From: JBBQWZ01 sp043788745
GTDB lineage: Bacteria > Acidobacteriota > Terriglobia > Bryobacterales > Bryobacteraceae
Direction: 5' to 3'
Assembly (NCBI GenBank): GCA_043788745.1
Contig: JAYVTO010000310.1
Coordinates: 9,315-73,314 of the forward strand
Length of the DNA stretch: 64,000 nt
The notes under the pieces: generated by a model
Told to the model about the DNA's origin: nothing
Databases searched by the model: none
The model's input: only the letters and a program-made list of their open reading frames with translations
Program-made: the position numbers and the translations under genes
Shown here: positions 9,163-17,159 of the stretch, piece by piece
Numbering within the stretch: position 1 is the stretch's first letter
Layout: the number at the start of each line of letters is the position of its first letter

Positions 9163-9557
9163 TGTTCCTCCTCGATACGAACATCTGCATCTACATCTCG
9201 AAGAATCCTGCGCCAAGTCTCCGTGCGAAGTTCGAGGCAGCCTCTGCCGAGGGCGTGGCCATGTCCGTCGTCTCCTATGCGGAGCTTTGCTTCGGCGCGG
9301 CCAAGAGTTCTCGGACAGAACTAGTCATGCAAGGACTCCGAGAACTTCGAGAGTTGGTTCCAGTTTTGCCGCTGACAGAACAAGCGGGTGAGATCTATGG
9401 GAAATTGCGGCGTGACCTTGAACGGCGACGCCTCCCGATCGGTGCTCACGACATGCTGATTGCGGCCCATACGATTGCCCTGGGTGCAACGCTTGTGACG
9501 AACAACCTCGGGGCATTCCATCGGATCCCTGACCTTAAACTCGACAACTGGGTGTAG
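9162..9557 (+). CDS. vapC: VapC-type toxin, PIN-domain ribonuclease
   Basis: The 131-residue PIN protein opens with FLLDTNICIYI, carrying the first metal-binding Asp. It keeps the conserved Glu in SYAELCFGA, and later acidic residues in IGAHDMLIAAHTIALGATLVTNN (the H-D and T-N signature of VapC). VapC toxins are Mg-dependent endoribonucleases, often cutting tRNA or the sarcin-ricin loop; the target here is unknown. All catalytic positions seem intact, so the module is probably active. It follows vapB directly and ends before the terminator at 9611-9642 that serves the opposing gene. Confidence 0.92.
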   Translation: MFLLDTNICIYISKNPAPSLRAKFEAASAEGVAMSVVSYAELCFGAAKSSRTELVMQGLRELRELVPVLPLTEQAGEIYGKLRRDLERRRLPIGAHDMLIAAHTIALGATLVTNNLGAFHRIPDLKLDNWV

Positions 9558-9610
9558 AAGCCCAGGACTCGCGTGCTTAGCGCCAAGCACGAGAAGCTTC
9601 GTGACAAAAT

Positions 9611-9642
9611 CACAGAGGGCCGCGCGAACGCGGCCCTCTGTG
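9611..9642 (-). terminator. Rho-independent terminator of the Gfo/Idh/MocA gene
   Basis: A perfect 14-bp stem (CACAGAGGGCCGCG pairing with its complement) closes a CGAA/TTCG tetraloop. On the minus strand it is followed by ATTTTGT, giving a terminator for the gene that ends at 9659. It may also stop vapBC transcripts from the other side. Confidence 0.85.
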
Positions 9643-9658
9643 AGTCCGTAGAGCGCAA

Positions 9659-10987
9659 CTACACCTTGTCCGGCACCACGTACGGCGTACGGTAGGCGCG
9701 CGTCAGCAGCTTGTTGGCCTCTGCATCGCCTTTGCACGTGAACGTCTCGTGGTCGAACTGAATCGTCCGTCCGACGCGGTACGAGATGTTCGCCAGATGC
9801 ATCAGCACGCTTGAGATCGCGCCTTCCTCGATCTCCCCGTTCAACATCTCGCGCTTGTTCTCCTTCACCGCTTCGATGAAGTTGCGCCAGTTGTTGCCGC
9901 CCTTATTGCCCGCCGGTCCACGCTCCTGATCGCGGCCGAGGAAGAACTGGTACTTGTTGTACCCGTCGATCGCCATGTACCCTTTGCTGCCGTAGAAGAC
10001 GTTGCCGACGGTGTTGGAATCCATCCTGCCGTCTTTCTTCTTCTCCTCGCCGATCTCCGCTTCGTGATTCGACATCCAGTGGCGCACGTCGAATTGCAGG
10101 ATACGCTTCTTGCCGCCTTCGTCAAACTCAAAATTCGCCGAGATTGTGTTGGGCGTTTCCTGGTCGTCGTCGAACATAAAGTGCCCGCCCATCGCGCTGA
10201 CCTTCGTCGGATACTTCACGCCCAGGCCCCAACGCGCGATGTCGACTTCGTGGATGCCCTGGTTGCCGATGTCGCCGTTGCCGTAGTCCCAGAACCAATG
10301 CCACTTGTAATGGAAACGATTCTGCGTGAACTCACGCTTCGGCGCGGGTCCAAGCCATTCGTTGTAATCCACGCCGGCGGGCACGGGCTCTACCTTCGCG
10401 CGGCCGATGGTGTCGCGCCACTTGTAGCAGAGGCCGCGCGCCATGTAAACATCGCCGATAAGGCCGTCCTGCATCTTCTGCATCGCCTCGCGGACCGCGA
10501 CGCCGGAGCGCGCGTTCACGCCGTGCGAAACGATCTTCCCGTATTTCCGCGTTGCTGCGACGATCTGCTTTGCTTCAAAAACATTGTGCGAACAAGGCTT
10601 CTCGCAGTACACATGCTTGCCCGCCTGCAAGGACCAGATGGTCTGCAGCGTGTGCTGGTGATTCGGCGTCGCGATCGACACCGCATCGATCGACTTGTTC
10701 TCCAACATCTTTCGGATGTTGTTGTACGAGGCGGGCCGAGGCTTGCCGGCCTTCTCCACTTCCCCGAGACGCATGTTGCGGATGTTGTCGTCGATGTCGA
10801 CGAGCGCCGCGACTTCGACGTCAGGCATCGCGAGGTACGTCTTGATATGCGAATTTCCCTGGCCCTTCGTGCCAACCACGGCAACGCGGATCCGGTCGTT
10901 CGCGCTCGCTAACTTCGGGCGTGACAGCCCGGCTGCAGCCGCGGCACCCATCAAAAAGTAACGGCGATTCAGGTTGAGTGTGTCCAT
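9659..10987 (-). CDS. Secreted Gfo/Idh/MocA-family oxidoreductase
   Basis: The 442-residue protein begins with a Tat-like leader (LNRRYFLMGAAAAAGLSRP). The Rossmann NAD(P) site follows in IRVAVVGTKGQGNSH, with VAALVDIDD at the end of the second strand. The family signature EKPCSHN (Glu-Lys-Pro) occurs at about residue 130. The remainder matches the C-terminal alpha/beta substrate domain (GNQGIHEVDIARWGLG). Such exported family members act on sugars or sugar acids, but the substrate is unknown. The gene stands alone between vapBC and a long non-coding stretch. Confidence 0.9.
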   Translation of the reverse strand: MDTLNLNRRYFLMGAAAAAGLSRPKLASANDRIRVAVVGTKGQGNSHIKTYLAMPDVEVAALVDIDDNIRNMRLGEVEKAGKPRPASYNNIRKMLENKSIDAVSIATPNHQHTLQTIWSLQAGKHVYCEKPCSHNVFEAKQIVAATRKYGKIVSHGVNARSGVAVREAMQKMQDGLIGDVYMARGLCYKWRDTIGRAKVEPVPAGVDYNEWLGPAPKREFTQNRFHYKWHWFWDYGNGDIGNQGIHEVDIARWGLGVKYPTKVSAMGGHFMFDDDQETPNTISANFEFDEGGKKRILQFDVRHWMSNHEAEIGEEKKKDGRMDSNTVGNVFYGSKGYMAIDGYNKYQFFLGRDQERGPAGNKGGNNWRNFIEAVKENKREMLNGEIEEGAISSVLMHLANISYRVGRTIQFDHETFTCKGDAEANKLLTRAYRTPYVVPDKV

Positions 10988-11443
10988 AGGATTGCCTTAC
11001 CTCCCTCCAGGGAGGATACTACACCGATCCACGCGATGCTGGACCGCGAACCCAGATCCCTCGCCCGTTCTGCCAGGGGCTGCGGGCGCCAACTTCACGC
11101 CCAACGTCCCGGCGGATCCGTCCGGTAATGTCAGAACGGTGTGCTTTGCGACCTTCGCCAAGCTCATCGATAAGCAGCCGAAGCAGGATCGAAGTGAAGT
11201 TCGTTTCCGACGAATGTTCCGCCAATAGACGGCACTCTGCGGCAGCGCTGGGCCGGATGTTCGCGGCCGACGCTGCCTGTTGTCCCTAGCTTTGCTGCTA
11301 GCAAGCTAGGACGTGCCGGTCGTTCTTACGTCGACCTGATAAGCACCATTATCGGAGTGCAATAGATCTCGCTTCGTTAAAATTCGGAATGGCGGGATCG
11401 CGCAGGTTTCAACGGCCACCCGGATGGGATTCCCGCCGTGAAC
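10988..11443. other. 456-bp stretch without a convincing gene
   Basis: Short open frames exist on both strands, but none has a recognisable motif or good start. It holds the leader hairpin at 11000-11015 and an imperfect hairpin near 11287-11309 (CCTAGCTT ... AAGCTAGG). It probably contains the upstream region of the oxidoreductase gene and the 3' flank of the RluA-type gene. Confidence 0.5.
11000..11015 (-). promoter_or_regulatory. Small hairpin over a Shine-Dalgarno-like GGAGG in the oxidoreductase leader
   Basis: CCTCCC TCCA GGGAGG forms a 6-bp GC-rich hairpin ending 13 nt before the ATG at 10987. Read on the minus strand it holds GGAGGGAGG, so it could mask a ribosome-binding site or simply stabilise the leader. 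The function is inferred only from position. Confidence 0.35.
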
Positions 11444-12376
11444 CTACTGATCTAATGCGAATCCGGACGGCACAACTGCCTCAAGATGGATTTGTTCTCC
11501 GGTGATGGGGTGGTGGAATTTCAGATATTGGGCATGCAGGAAATATCCTCCATCCCCGGGGAGGCCGGGGAGATTCTCAAGAGGCTGGCCGGATACGCCG
11601 TACAGAGGATCGCCTACCAGTGGATGGCCGATGGATGCCAGATGAATTCGGATTTGATGAGGTCGGCCCGAATGTAGGCTTACCTCAAACGTTGTCGTGC
11701 CCGTTGTTGTGCCGGTTGTTGTAATAGCGCCGCGTATAATGTCGCGTGAGATCACCTTTGCCAGCGACTTTGACGGTTTGCCAGTGGCCTTGGCGGCCCA
11801 CACGGAACCGATCAGCGGGTGCGGTACCAGACCGATGGGTGTGAGGATTTCGTAGGCGTCGTGCTGCGCAACGTTTTGAGCCAGCGCCCGGTAGATTTTT
11901 TGAATTTTGGGTGTGTTCCAGTTTGCGAATAGAGTAGAAGCCGCCTGCGGCGTTTTGGCGAAGAGGACGATGCCGGTGGTGGCTCGGCCCAACCGGTGGA
12001 CCGGGTTTGCGGCGGGCGTTTGCTTCTGCACCAGGCGCAGGAGCGTGTTTTCCATGAATCCGCCGCCGGGGAGGGTGGGTAACCCGCTGGGTTTGTTGAC
12101 GGCCAACAGATGGGGGTCTTCAAACAGGACTTCGAAGTGCTGAGGGGAGTCTGGTTCGATCCAGGGTGGGCGGTTCCAGACAAGGGTTTGGCCTAACGTG
12201 ATCGATTCGCCTGCCGAAGCGGTGACGCCGTTGAGCGTGACTTCGCCGTTGTTCAGTTTTTGTTGCCAGGCTTGTGGAGTTGAATGGGGGTAAAGGCTTG
12301 CCAAGTGGGAGAGCAGGGCTTGTCCATGGTACTTGCTGCTGATGACTGTGGTGTAGGCATAGCCCTGGTTGAGCAT
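11444..12376 (-). CDS. RluA-family RNA pseudouridine synthase
   Basis: The 310-residue protein has an N-terminal S4-like segment (TPQAWQQKLNNGEVTLNG) and the RluA core, including LAVNKPSGLPTLPGGG. The motif II region reads NPVHRLGRATTGIVLFAKT, and RPHQIRIHLASIGHPLVGDPLYG is the classic C-terminal signature. In RluA itself motif II is HRLD, and that Asp is the nucleophile; here the position is Gly. HRLG subfamilies exist as I recall, but this should be checked. The RNA target is unknown. The gene stands alone. Confidence is high for family and low for activity. Confidence 0.88.
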   Translation of the reverse strand: MLNQGYAYTTVISSKYHGQALLSHLASLYPHSTPQAWQQKLNNGEVTLNGVTASAGESITLGQTLVWNRPPWIEPDSPQHFEVLFEDPHLLAVNKPSGLPTLPGGGFMENTLLRLVQKQTPAANPVHRLGRATTGIVLFAKTPQAASTLFANWNTPKIQKIYRALAQNVAQHDAYEILTPIGLVPHPLIGSVWAAKATGKPSKSLAKVISRDIIRGAITTTGTTTGTTTFEVSLHSGRPHQIRIHLASIGHPLVGDPLYGVSGQPLENLPGLPGDGGYFLHAQYLKFHHPITGEQIHLEAVVPSGFALDQ

Positions 12377-12720
12377 GTTATCTCGAGTGTAAGCGACGGC
12401 TTCGAATCTGTTGGTGTTGCATTTTGAACCCGGCGTACGAACCGATTGTGGAAACGCCCAGAAGTGACTCGGAAGTCCCGTTGCAGTTGGCGCGATCGGC
12501 TTGCTGCCTCCACGAGAGCGGTCGTCCGATCACGGCCAAGCCTTTGTGTCAAGGCTAAACCGCAACGAGAGGGAATGGTCCAGCCGTAGACAAAATCGTC
12601 AACGAATCAGTTAGAGGCTTGTCAACAGTTACGTTAGCGAGTTACCAGACCCGTTGCCCGAGGGCGGATCGCAGGCCGTTGCCTGATCGACTCCGCCTCG
12701 GGCCATTTGCACTCCCCCGG
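12377..12720. other. 344-bp stretch without a convincing gene
   Basis: No open frame with family motifs or a plausible ribosome site was seen on either strand. It lies between the RluA-type gene start and the 3' end of the small secreted-protein gene, so it may hold the RluA promoter. Confidence 0.45.
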
Positions 12721-13251
12721 TCATTGGATCTTTTGGAAGTCGTAGAAGTCACCGGGGATCTCGGGATTGAGCCGGACAGCGGAATTCGTTCCCCCCGGAA
12801 TCGAAACAATTACTTTGCCGGTTGGGTCCAGCACGACGACCTCCTGGGTACCCTTCATGGTCTGGCCATCCAGACTCACTTGTAGATTAATGCGGACTTT
12901 GGTGACCGTAGCTAGAGCCCCGGCCGGGGTAAACGCGAAAACGTACATGGTCGCGAGAAACTTGCGATCCCCCACACGGACCCAAACTCCGTGAGCGGTG
13001 GTTTGTGTGCCGTCCGCCGCGGACCCGGTGGTTGTTCCGTTGGCATAGAAGGATTGAAGGTTCAGTGTTGCCGGCTGCGTGGCGGGTCGTCCGGGAATTC
13101 TCAATTCCTGGAGCCAGGTGCCGTCCAACGTCTGATTGACAACTGCTACCGCCTTCTCCGGCGTAGTGATCGATTGAAGGATGCCTTGCGCCTGGACCTG
13201 CACAGCGGCAACCGAAAAGAAAGCGAAAGTGAGTACGTTGAATCGTTGCAT
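12721..13251 (-). CDS. Small secreted protein of unknown function
   Basis: The 176-residue product has a signal peptide (MQRFNVLTFAFFSVAAVQVQAQ). The mature part looks like an all-beta, lipocalin-like chain with the pattern LDGTWLQEL ... GVWVRVGDRKFLATMYVFAF ... QVSLDGQTMKGTQEVVVLD. Proteins of this layout are common in Acidobacteria, but no function is known to me. The ATG at 13251 is preceded by a strong AGGAGG, which decides against the longer frame to 13506. It is divergent from the winged-helix/TPR regulator, sharing a 166-bp intergenic region. Confidence 0.8.
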   Translation of the reverse strand: MQRFNVLTFAFFSVAAVQVQAQGILQSITTPEKAVAVVNQTLDGTWLQELRIPGRPATQPATLNLQSFYANGTTTGSAADGTQTTAHGVWVRVGDRKFLATMYVFAFTPAGALATVTKVRINLQVSLDGQTMKGTQEVVVLDPTGKVIVSIPGGTNSAVRLNPEIPGDFYDFQKIQ

Positions 13252-13417
13252 GGAAGAGACCTCCTTTGGTCTAAGCAAACGATAGACCCAGGTCTTCGCA
13301 TCTCTCAAGGGCGAGAGTGTCCTCTCTGTGTAACGCCTATGTTCCCATTTAAGTATTTTTGAATCAAAGAGATCCGCATCGTGATCCCTGGACCCTTCCA
13401 GATAGTAGACTAGACGC

Positions 13418-15307
13418 ATGGATGTTCGCAGGCCACCTGTGCGCTTCGGAATCTTCGAGGTCGACCTCGCCGCGGGCGAACTGCGCAAACAGGGCCTAAA
13501 GGTCAAGCTCCAAGAGCAGCCGTTTCAAGTCTTGCTGGCGTTGCTCGAGCGCCCGCATGAGGTTGTGACTCGGGAAGAGATCCAAAAGCTCCTTTGGCCT
13601 GAGGACACCAACGTCGACTTTGACCGCGGGCTAAACCGAGCGATCAACCGCCTCCGCGAGGCCCTTGGCGACGATGCCGAAAATCCCCGGTTCGTCGAGA
13701 CCCTCCCGCAAAGGGGGTATCGGTTTCTGGCGGACGTGCAGACCGCGCTACCCTCGACGCCGCAGCCTGAAATCGTAGGACCTGCGGCTGCCACTTCGCG
13801 CCCTCCAGCTCCCGGTTCGCCCCTTCAAGCTCCCCGTTTCCCGATGACGCGGCGCGGTTGGATGGCGCTTGCCGGTGGACTGGTCACCGTGCCCATTGCC
13901 GCCGTTGGCTATCGTCTCTTTCGGTCAGCTTCCCCCAAGATCGAGTCCATCGCCGTACTCCCTTTCGAGAATCTGTCCGGCAACCCGGAGCAGGAATACT
14001 TCTCGGATGGGATGACGGACGAACTGATCGGACAGATTGCCCGGATCGGTTCGCTGCGGGTGATTTCGCGAACCTCCGTGATGCAGTACAAACTCGGCGT
14101 GCGCAAGTCGCTTCCAGAAATTGCAAAAGAGCTGAACGTCGACGCCATTCTGGAAGGGACCGTGGCGCAGTCGGGCCGCAGGGTGCGCATCACCGCACAA
14201 TTGATCCGCGCGCAAGACGACCGGCACATCTGGACGGAAAAGTATGAACGGGAGCTGACCGATATTCTCGCCCTTCAGGGCGAAGTCGCCAGCGCAGTGG
14301 CCGCACAGATCCAACGTCAGTTGGCTCCACAGCAGAGTTCAGCGCACGTTCGTCAAGTAAACCCGGAAGCCTATCAATTGTTCCTCAAAGGAAATTTCTT
14401 CTCGGCACAGGGGATTCGCGGAGTGACAAAGAGCATCGAGTACTTCGAGCAAGCCATCCGCATTGACTCTTCGCACGCGGAGTCTTACGCTGGCCTCGCT
14501 ATGGCGATGTGCTTTGCTGGAATTTACGGCTTTCGACCGTCCTCCGAAACATATTCCGAGGCTCGCGCGATGGCATTGAAGGCCCTTGCGATCGACAACT
14601 CCTCCGTCGTCGCGCACACCGCCCTGGCGGACGTCAAACAGGGGTATGACTGGGATTTGGCTGGAGCCGAGGTCGAATTCCGGCGCGCACTCCAGCTGAA
14701 TCCGAGTTACCTTCAGGCGCGGATTATGTACGCCGAGAGCTTGACGCGAATGCACCGCCTGGACGAAGCCGTCGCGGCGTCTGCCCAGGTAGTCTCTCTG
14801 GCTCCGGTTACGCCCGCTAGTTTCGTCGTTCGAGGGATGATATTCTTCCATGCCCGCCGCTTTCAGGAAGCGATCCAAGCAAGTCAGCAAGCGCTGGATA
14901 TGGACCCAAGCTCTGCGAATGCGTTCTGGTGGCAGGGCGTGTCCTACGCAGGCTTAAATGATTTCGCAAGAGCCATATCCTGTCTCAAACAGGCTCTCGC
15001 CATGACCGAGGGATCTTTGTTTCGAGCACTTCTGGGCTACGTCTATGCACGTGCCGGAGAGCGAGCCAAAGCTCTCGCCATGCTGGACCAAGTCACGGCG
15101 ATCTCCAAACTTCGCTATGTGACTCCGGTGGATTTCGCCATCATTCACGCTGGGTTGGGCAACGCGGACGCGGCGTTCGCTTGGCTGGAAAAAGCTTACA
15201 CGGGTCGCGCCGTTCGGGTGGTAGAACTGCGCTCGCTGTACTTCGACGGCCTCCGCTCCGATGCCCGCTACGCAGACCTCTCGCGGCGGGTGGGTCTCCC
15301 GGTTTAG
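13418..15307 (+). CDS. Membrane-anchored winged-helix regulator with TPR repeats (CadC-like)
   Basis: Residues about 8-105 form an OmpR/PhoB-type DNA-binding domain (FGIFEVDLAAGELRKQG ... NVDFDRGLNRAINRLREALGDDA ... PQRGYRFLADV). A Pro-rich linker and one membrane helix near 147-168 follow. The region IAVLPFENLSGNPEQEYFSDGM is the conserved TolB-like link of this family, and several TPR units fill residues about 300-620. The 629-residue layout is greatly expanded in Acidobacteria. No phosphoacceptor domain is present, so signalling probably uses the extracytoplasmic TPR part. The small secreted protein transcribed away from it is a possible target. Confidence 0.88.
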   Translation: MDVRRPPVRFGIFEVDLAAGELRKQGLKVKLQEQPFQVLLALLERPHEVVTREEIQKLLWPEDTNVDFDRGLNRAINRLREALGDDAENPRFVETLPQRGYRFLADVQTALPSTPQPEIVGPAAATSRPPAPGSPLQAPRFPMTRRGWMALAGGLVTVPIAAVGYRLFRSASPKIESIAVLPFENLSGNPEQEYFSDGMTDELIGQIARIGSLRVISRTSVMQYKLGVRKSLPEIAKELNVDAILEGTVAQSGRRVRITAQLIRAQDDRHIWTEKYERELTDILALQGEVASAVAAQIQRQLAPQQSSAHVRQVNPEAYQLFLKGNFFSAQGIRGVTKSIEYFEQAIRIDSSHAESYAGLAMAMCFAGIYGFRPSSETYSEARAMALKALAIDNSSVVAHTALADVKQGYDWDLAGAEVEFRRALQLNPSYLQARIMYAESLTRMHRLDEAVAASAQVVSLAPVTPASFVVRGMIFFHARRFQEAIQASQQALDMDPSSANAFWWQGVSYAGLNDFARAISCLKQALAMTEGSLFRALLGYVYARAGERAKALAMLDQVTAISKLRYVTPVDFAIIHAGLGNADAAFAWLEKAYTGRAVRVVELRSLYFDGLRSDARYADLSRRVGLPV

Positions 15308-15328
15308 CTTCTGCCGCGGGAAAAGCGC

Positions 15329-15421
15329 ATGGTCGTGGATCCCGAGATCCGGGCTGGAAAACCAATGATCCGAAGCACGCGTCTCGCCGTCGAGGTCATG
15401 CTGGAATCCTGCGGAATAAGA
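15329..15421 (+). pseudogene. Relic of a DUF433 gene
   Basis: The frame from ATG 15329 reads MVVDPEIRAGKPMIRSTRL and then AVEVMLESCG. This matches the conserved first half of DUF433 (DPEI-xGKP-xIRGTRI-V), a small winged-helix family often found as an antitoxin. The match stops near 15421 and the expected second half (the P-L-x-x-I-x-x-A-L motif) is missing in all frames. No PIN-like partner remains nearby. It is best read as a truncated remnant. Confidence 0.6.
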
Positions 15422-15570
15422 TGTCCGCTCCATGACGGTCACGGTTCAGTGATCGATCAGTGCCGACATGCCCTTGGTGCCCTGCGTTGTCGTTGGGGAG
15501 GGTTGCTGGAAAAGTTTCTGCATCCGCAGGCCTGCGTCCGGCGTTCCTGTACTTCGAGGGAATTCATTAC

Positions 15571-15678
15571 ATGATGGCGGCGGCCCTGCGCCTATTGATT
15601 CTCGTCTCTGTGCTCGCGGCTACCCAACTGCGCGCCGCCGAACTCGCAAATCGACAAGCCCAAGCCCAAACACTGACG
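15571..15678 (+). pseudogene. Possible 5' gene fragment encoding a signal peptide
   Basis: From ATG 15571, preceded by GAGGG, the frame encodes a typical secretion signal (MMAAALRLLILVSVLAATQL, then RAAE), followed by about 15 unremarkable residues. It then continues antisense into the next gene. No mature domain follows, so this looks like the leftover 5' end of a secreted-protein gene. With the DUF433 relic it makes 15308-15678 a patch of decayed sequence. Chance resemblance is possible. Confidence 0.3.
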
Positions 15679-16896
15679 CTATTGCGCGATCCAGCGCACC
15701 AGCGACTTCGTATCTTTCACCACAACGCCATCCGCCATCACCAGCGGATGCGCCCACGTCTGGTTCTCCGCTACCGTGTACCGGCGAATCTCCTGGAACG
15801 AATCGCCCGACGGTTTTGCCACTACCATCTCGCCGTCGTTCAACAACGCCACCAGGCTCGTCCGGCCGATTAACAGCGCCGCGTTTTCGCCCTGCCGCGG
15901 AGCGCCGATCCACTTCGCCGCGCCCGTCGCCGCGTCCAGGCAGAACAACTGCCCCTTTTTTAAGTGCGAAAACCCAAACAGCAGATCGCCCGCGAGCACC
16001 GGCGAACTCATGTACATCGACGCGTCTCGCGTCTGCCATACCGTCTGCGGATTCCATTGGTCACCCGTATGCGCCAGCCGAATCGCCATCGTCCCCTTAT
16101 CGAGGCCCGATAGGATCAATGTGTCTTTATACACCAGTGGCGTGACGCTGTTCTGTTCATAGGATGTCGTGAATGGAATCTTCCAAAGCAGCTTGCCCGA
16201 CGACGCAGCTAGCCCCACAATATGCTTCTGCGTCTGCGTCACGATCTGCCGGACGCCGCCCAGTTCGACAGCCAAAGGCGACGCATACGCCGGGCCATCG
16301 CCGGTCCAACTCCATTTCACATCGCCCGTATTCGCGTCGAACGCCATGATCGCGCCGTTGTTGTCACCGCCCACGTGTGCGATCAGCATGCCGTTATCCA
16401 CAATCGGCGACATCGAGTTGCCAAACGCCGGCGACGTCTGCTTGAAGTCCTTCACGAAATCTTTTCGCCAACGAACCTTGCCAGTCTCCGCGTCGAACGA
16501 CGTTAGGATCCCGCTGATGCCGAGCCCATAGAGTCTTCCATTCGAATACACCGGTGTCGATTTCGGCCCCGCGCCGTGCTTCACGGCCGCCACGTTCACG
16601 CTATACGGAGCCGCGTACTTCTGTCGCCAACGCTCTTTACCAGTCGCCGGATCGATGCAAAAGACCGTTTCCTGCCCGTCCAACCGGGCCATCTGATAGA
16701 TGCTGCCGCCAGCGAAGATCGGCGACGAATGCCCCTCGCCCACCGTGATCTCCCACTGCTTCCGAAGCTTCGCTGGCCACGCCGCGGGCTCGGCCGCCAT
16801 CGCGCCATCGCGCTTCGGACCGCGCCACTCACCCCAGTCCCCGCCAAACAGCGTCACTCCGCATGTCAACGCCAGGAACAGTCGAACAGGTTTCAT
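15679..16896 (-). CDS. Secreted PQQ-type beta-propeller protein
   Basis: The 405-residue protein begins with a signal peptide (MKPVRLFLALTCGVTLFGG), then GDWGEWRGPKRDG, the usual opening of BamB/PQQ-like propellers. Blade repeats (FCIDPATGKERWRQKY, TSFDAETGKVRWRK, MAFDANTGDVKWSW, FCLDAATGAAKW) show the W-docking pattern of the fold. No catalytic dehydrogenase residues were recognised. The role is unknown; such proteins act in envelope assembly or as binding scaffolds. The ATG at 16896 is chosen because the longer frame adds a basic stretch before the signal peptide. It is probably the last gene of the cluster starting at 19682. Confidence 0.88.
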   Translation of the reverse strand: MKPVRLFLALTCGVTLFGGDWGEWRGPKRDGAMAAEPAAWPAKLRKQWEITVGEGHSSPIFAGGSIYQMARLDGQETVFCIDPATGKERWRQKYAAPYSVNVAAVKHGAGPKSTPVYSNGRLYGLGISGILTSFDAETGKVRWRKDFVKDFKQTSPAFGNSMSPIVDNGMLIAHVGGDNNGAIMAFDANTGDVKWSWTGDGPAYASPLAVELGGVRQIVTQTQKHIVGLAASSGKLLWKIPFTTSYEQNSVTPLVYKDTLILSGLDKGTMAIRLAHTGDQWNPQTVWQTRDASMYMSSPVLAGDLLFGFSHLKKGQLFCLDAATGAAKWIGAPRQGENAALLIGRTSLVALLNDGEMVVAKPSGDSFQEIRRYTVAENQTWAHPLVMADGVVVKDTKSLVRWIAQ

Positions 16897-16985
16897 AGTT
16901 TTAGGATCCCTCACACGAGATACAAGCACGCGCCTCAAACTTCAGATGCGCCAGAGCCGGAAAGGAAGCAGCAAAAATGGCGGAC

Positions 16986-17126
16986 TTACCGCCGCTTCGC
17001 GCCTTCGATCTGGCGAGCCGCATCCGGCGTGACGGAAAGATCGCTGCCAGGGCCGCGGCCGCGGTAGAGCAACAACCCCGCAATCAGCCCGGACAGAATC
17101 AACACGCCCTTCAAATTCGTCTTCAT
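16986..17126 (-). CDS. 46-residue single-pass membrane protein
   Basis: The short frame encodes MKTNLKGVLILSGLIAGLLL and then YRGRG, followed by a polar tail ending in EGAKRR. It has one membrane helix at about residues 7-21 with a basic, glycine-rich flank. It lies between the TPR-like gene (33 bp upstream) and the propeller gene (89 bp downstream), all on one strand. That spacing and the normal codon usage support a real gene. No strong ribosome site is seen, so translation may be coupled to the gene before it. No family is recognised. Confidence 0.45.
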   Translation of the reverse strand: MKTNLKGVLILSGLIAGLLLYRGRGPGSDLSVTPDAARQIEGAKRR

Positions 17127-17159
17127 GGATGGCGCACTATTCCGCTGACCGATCCTACC

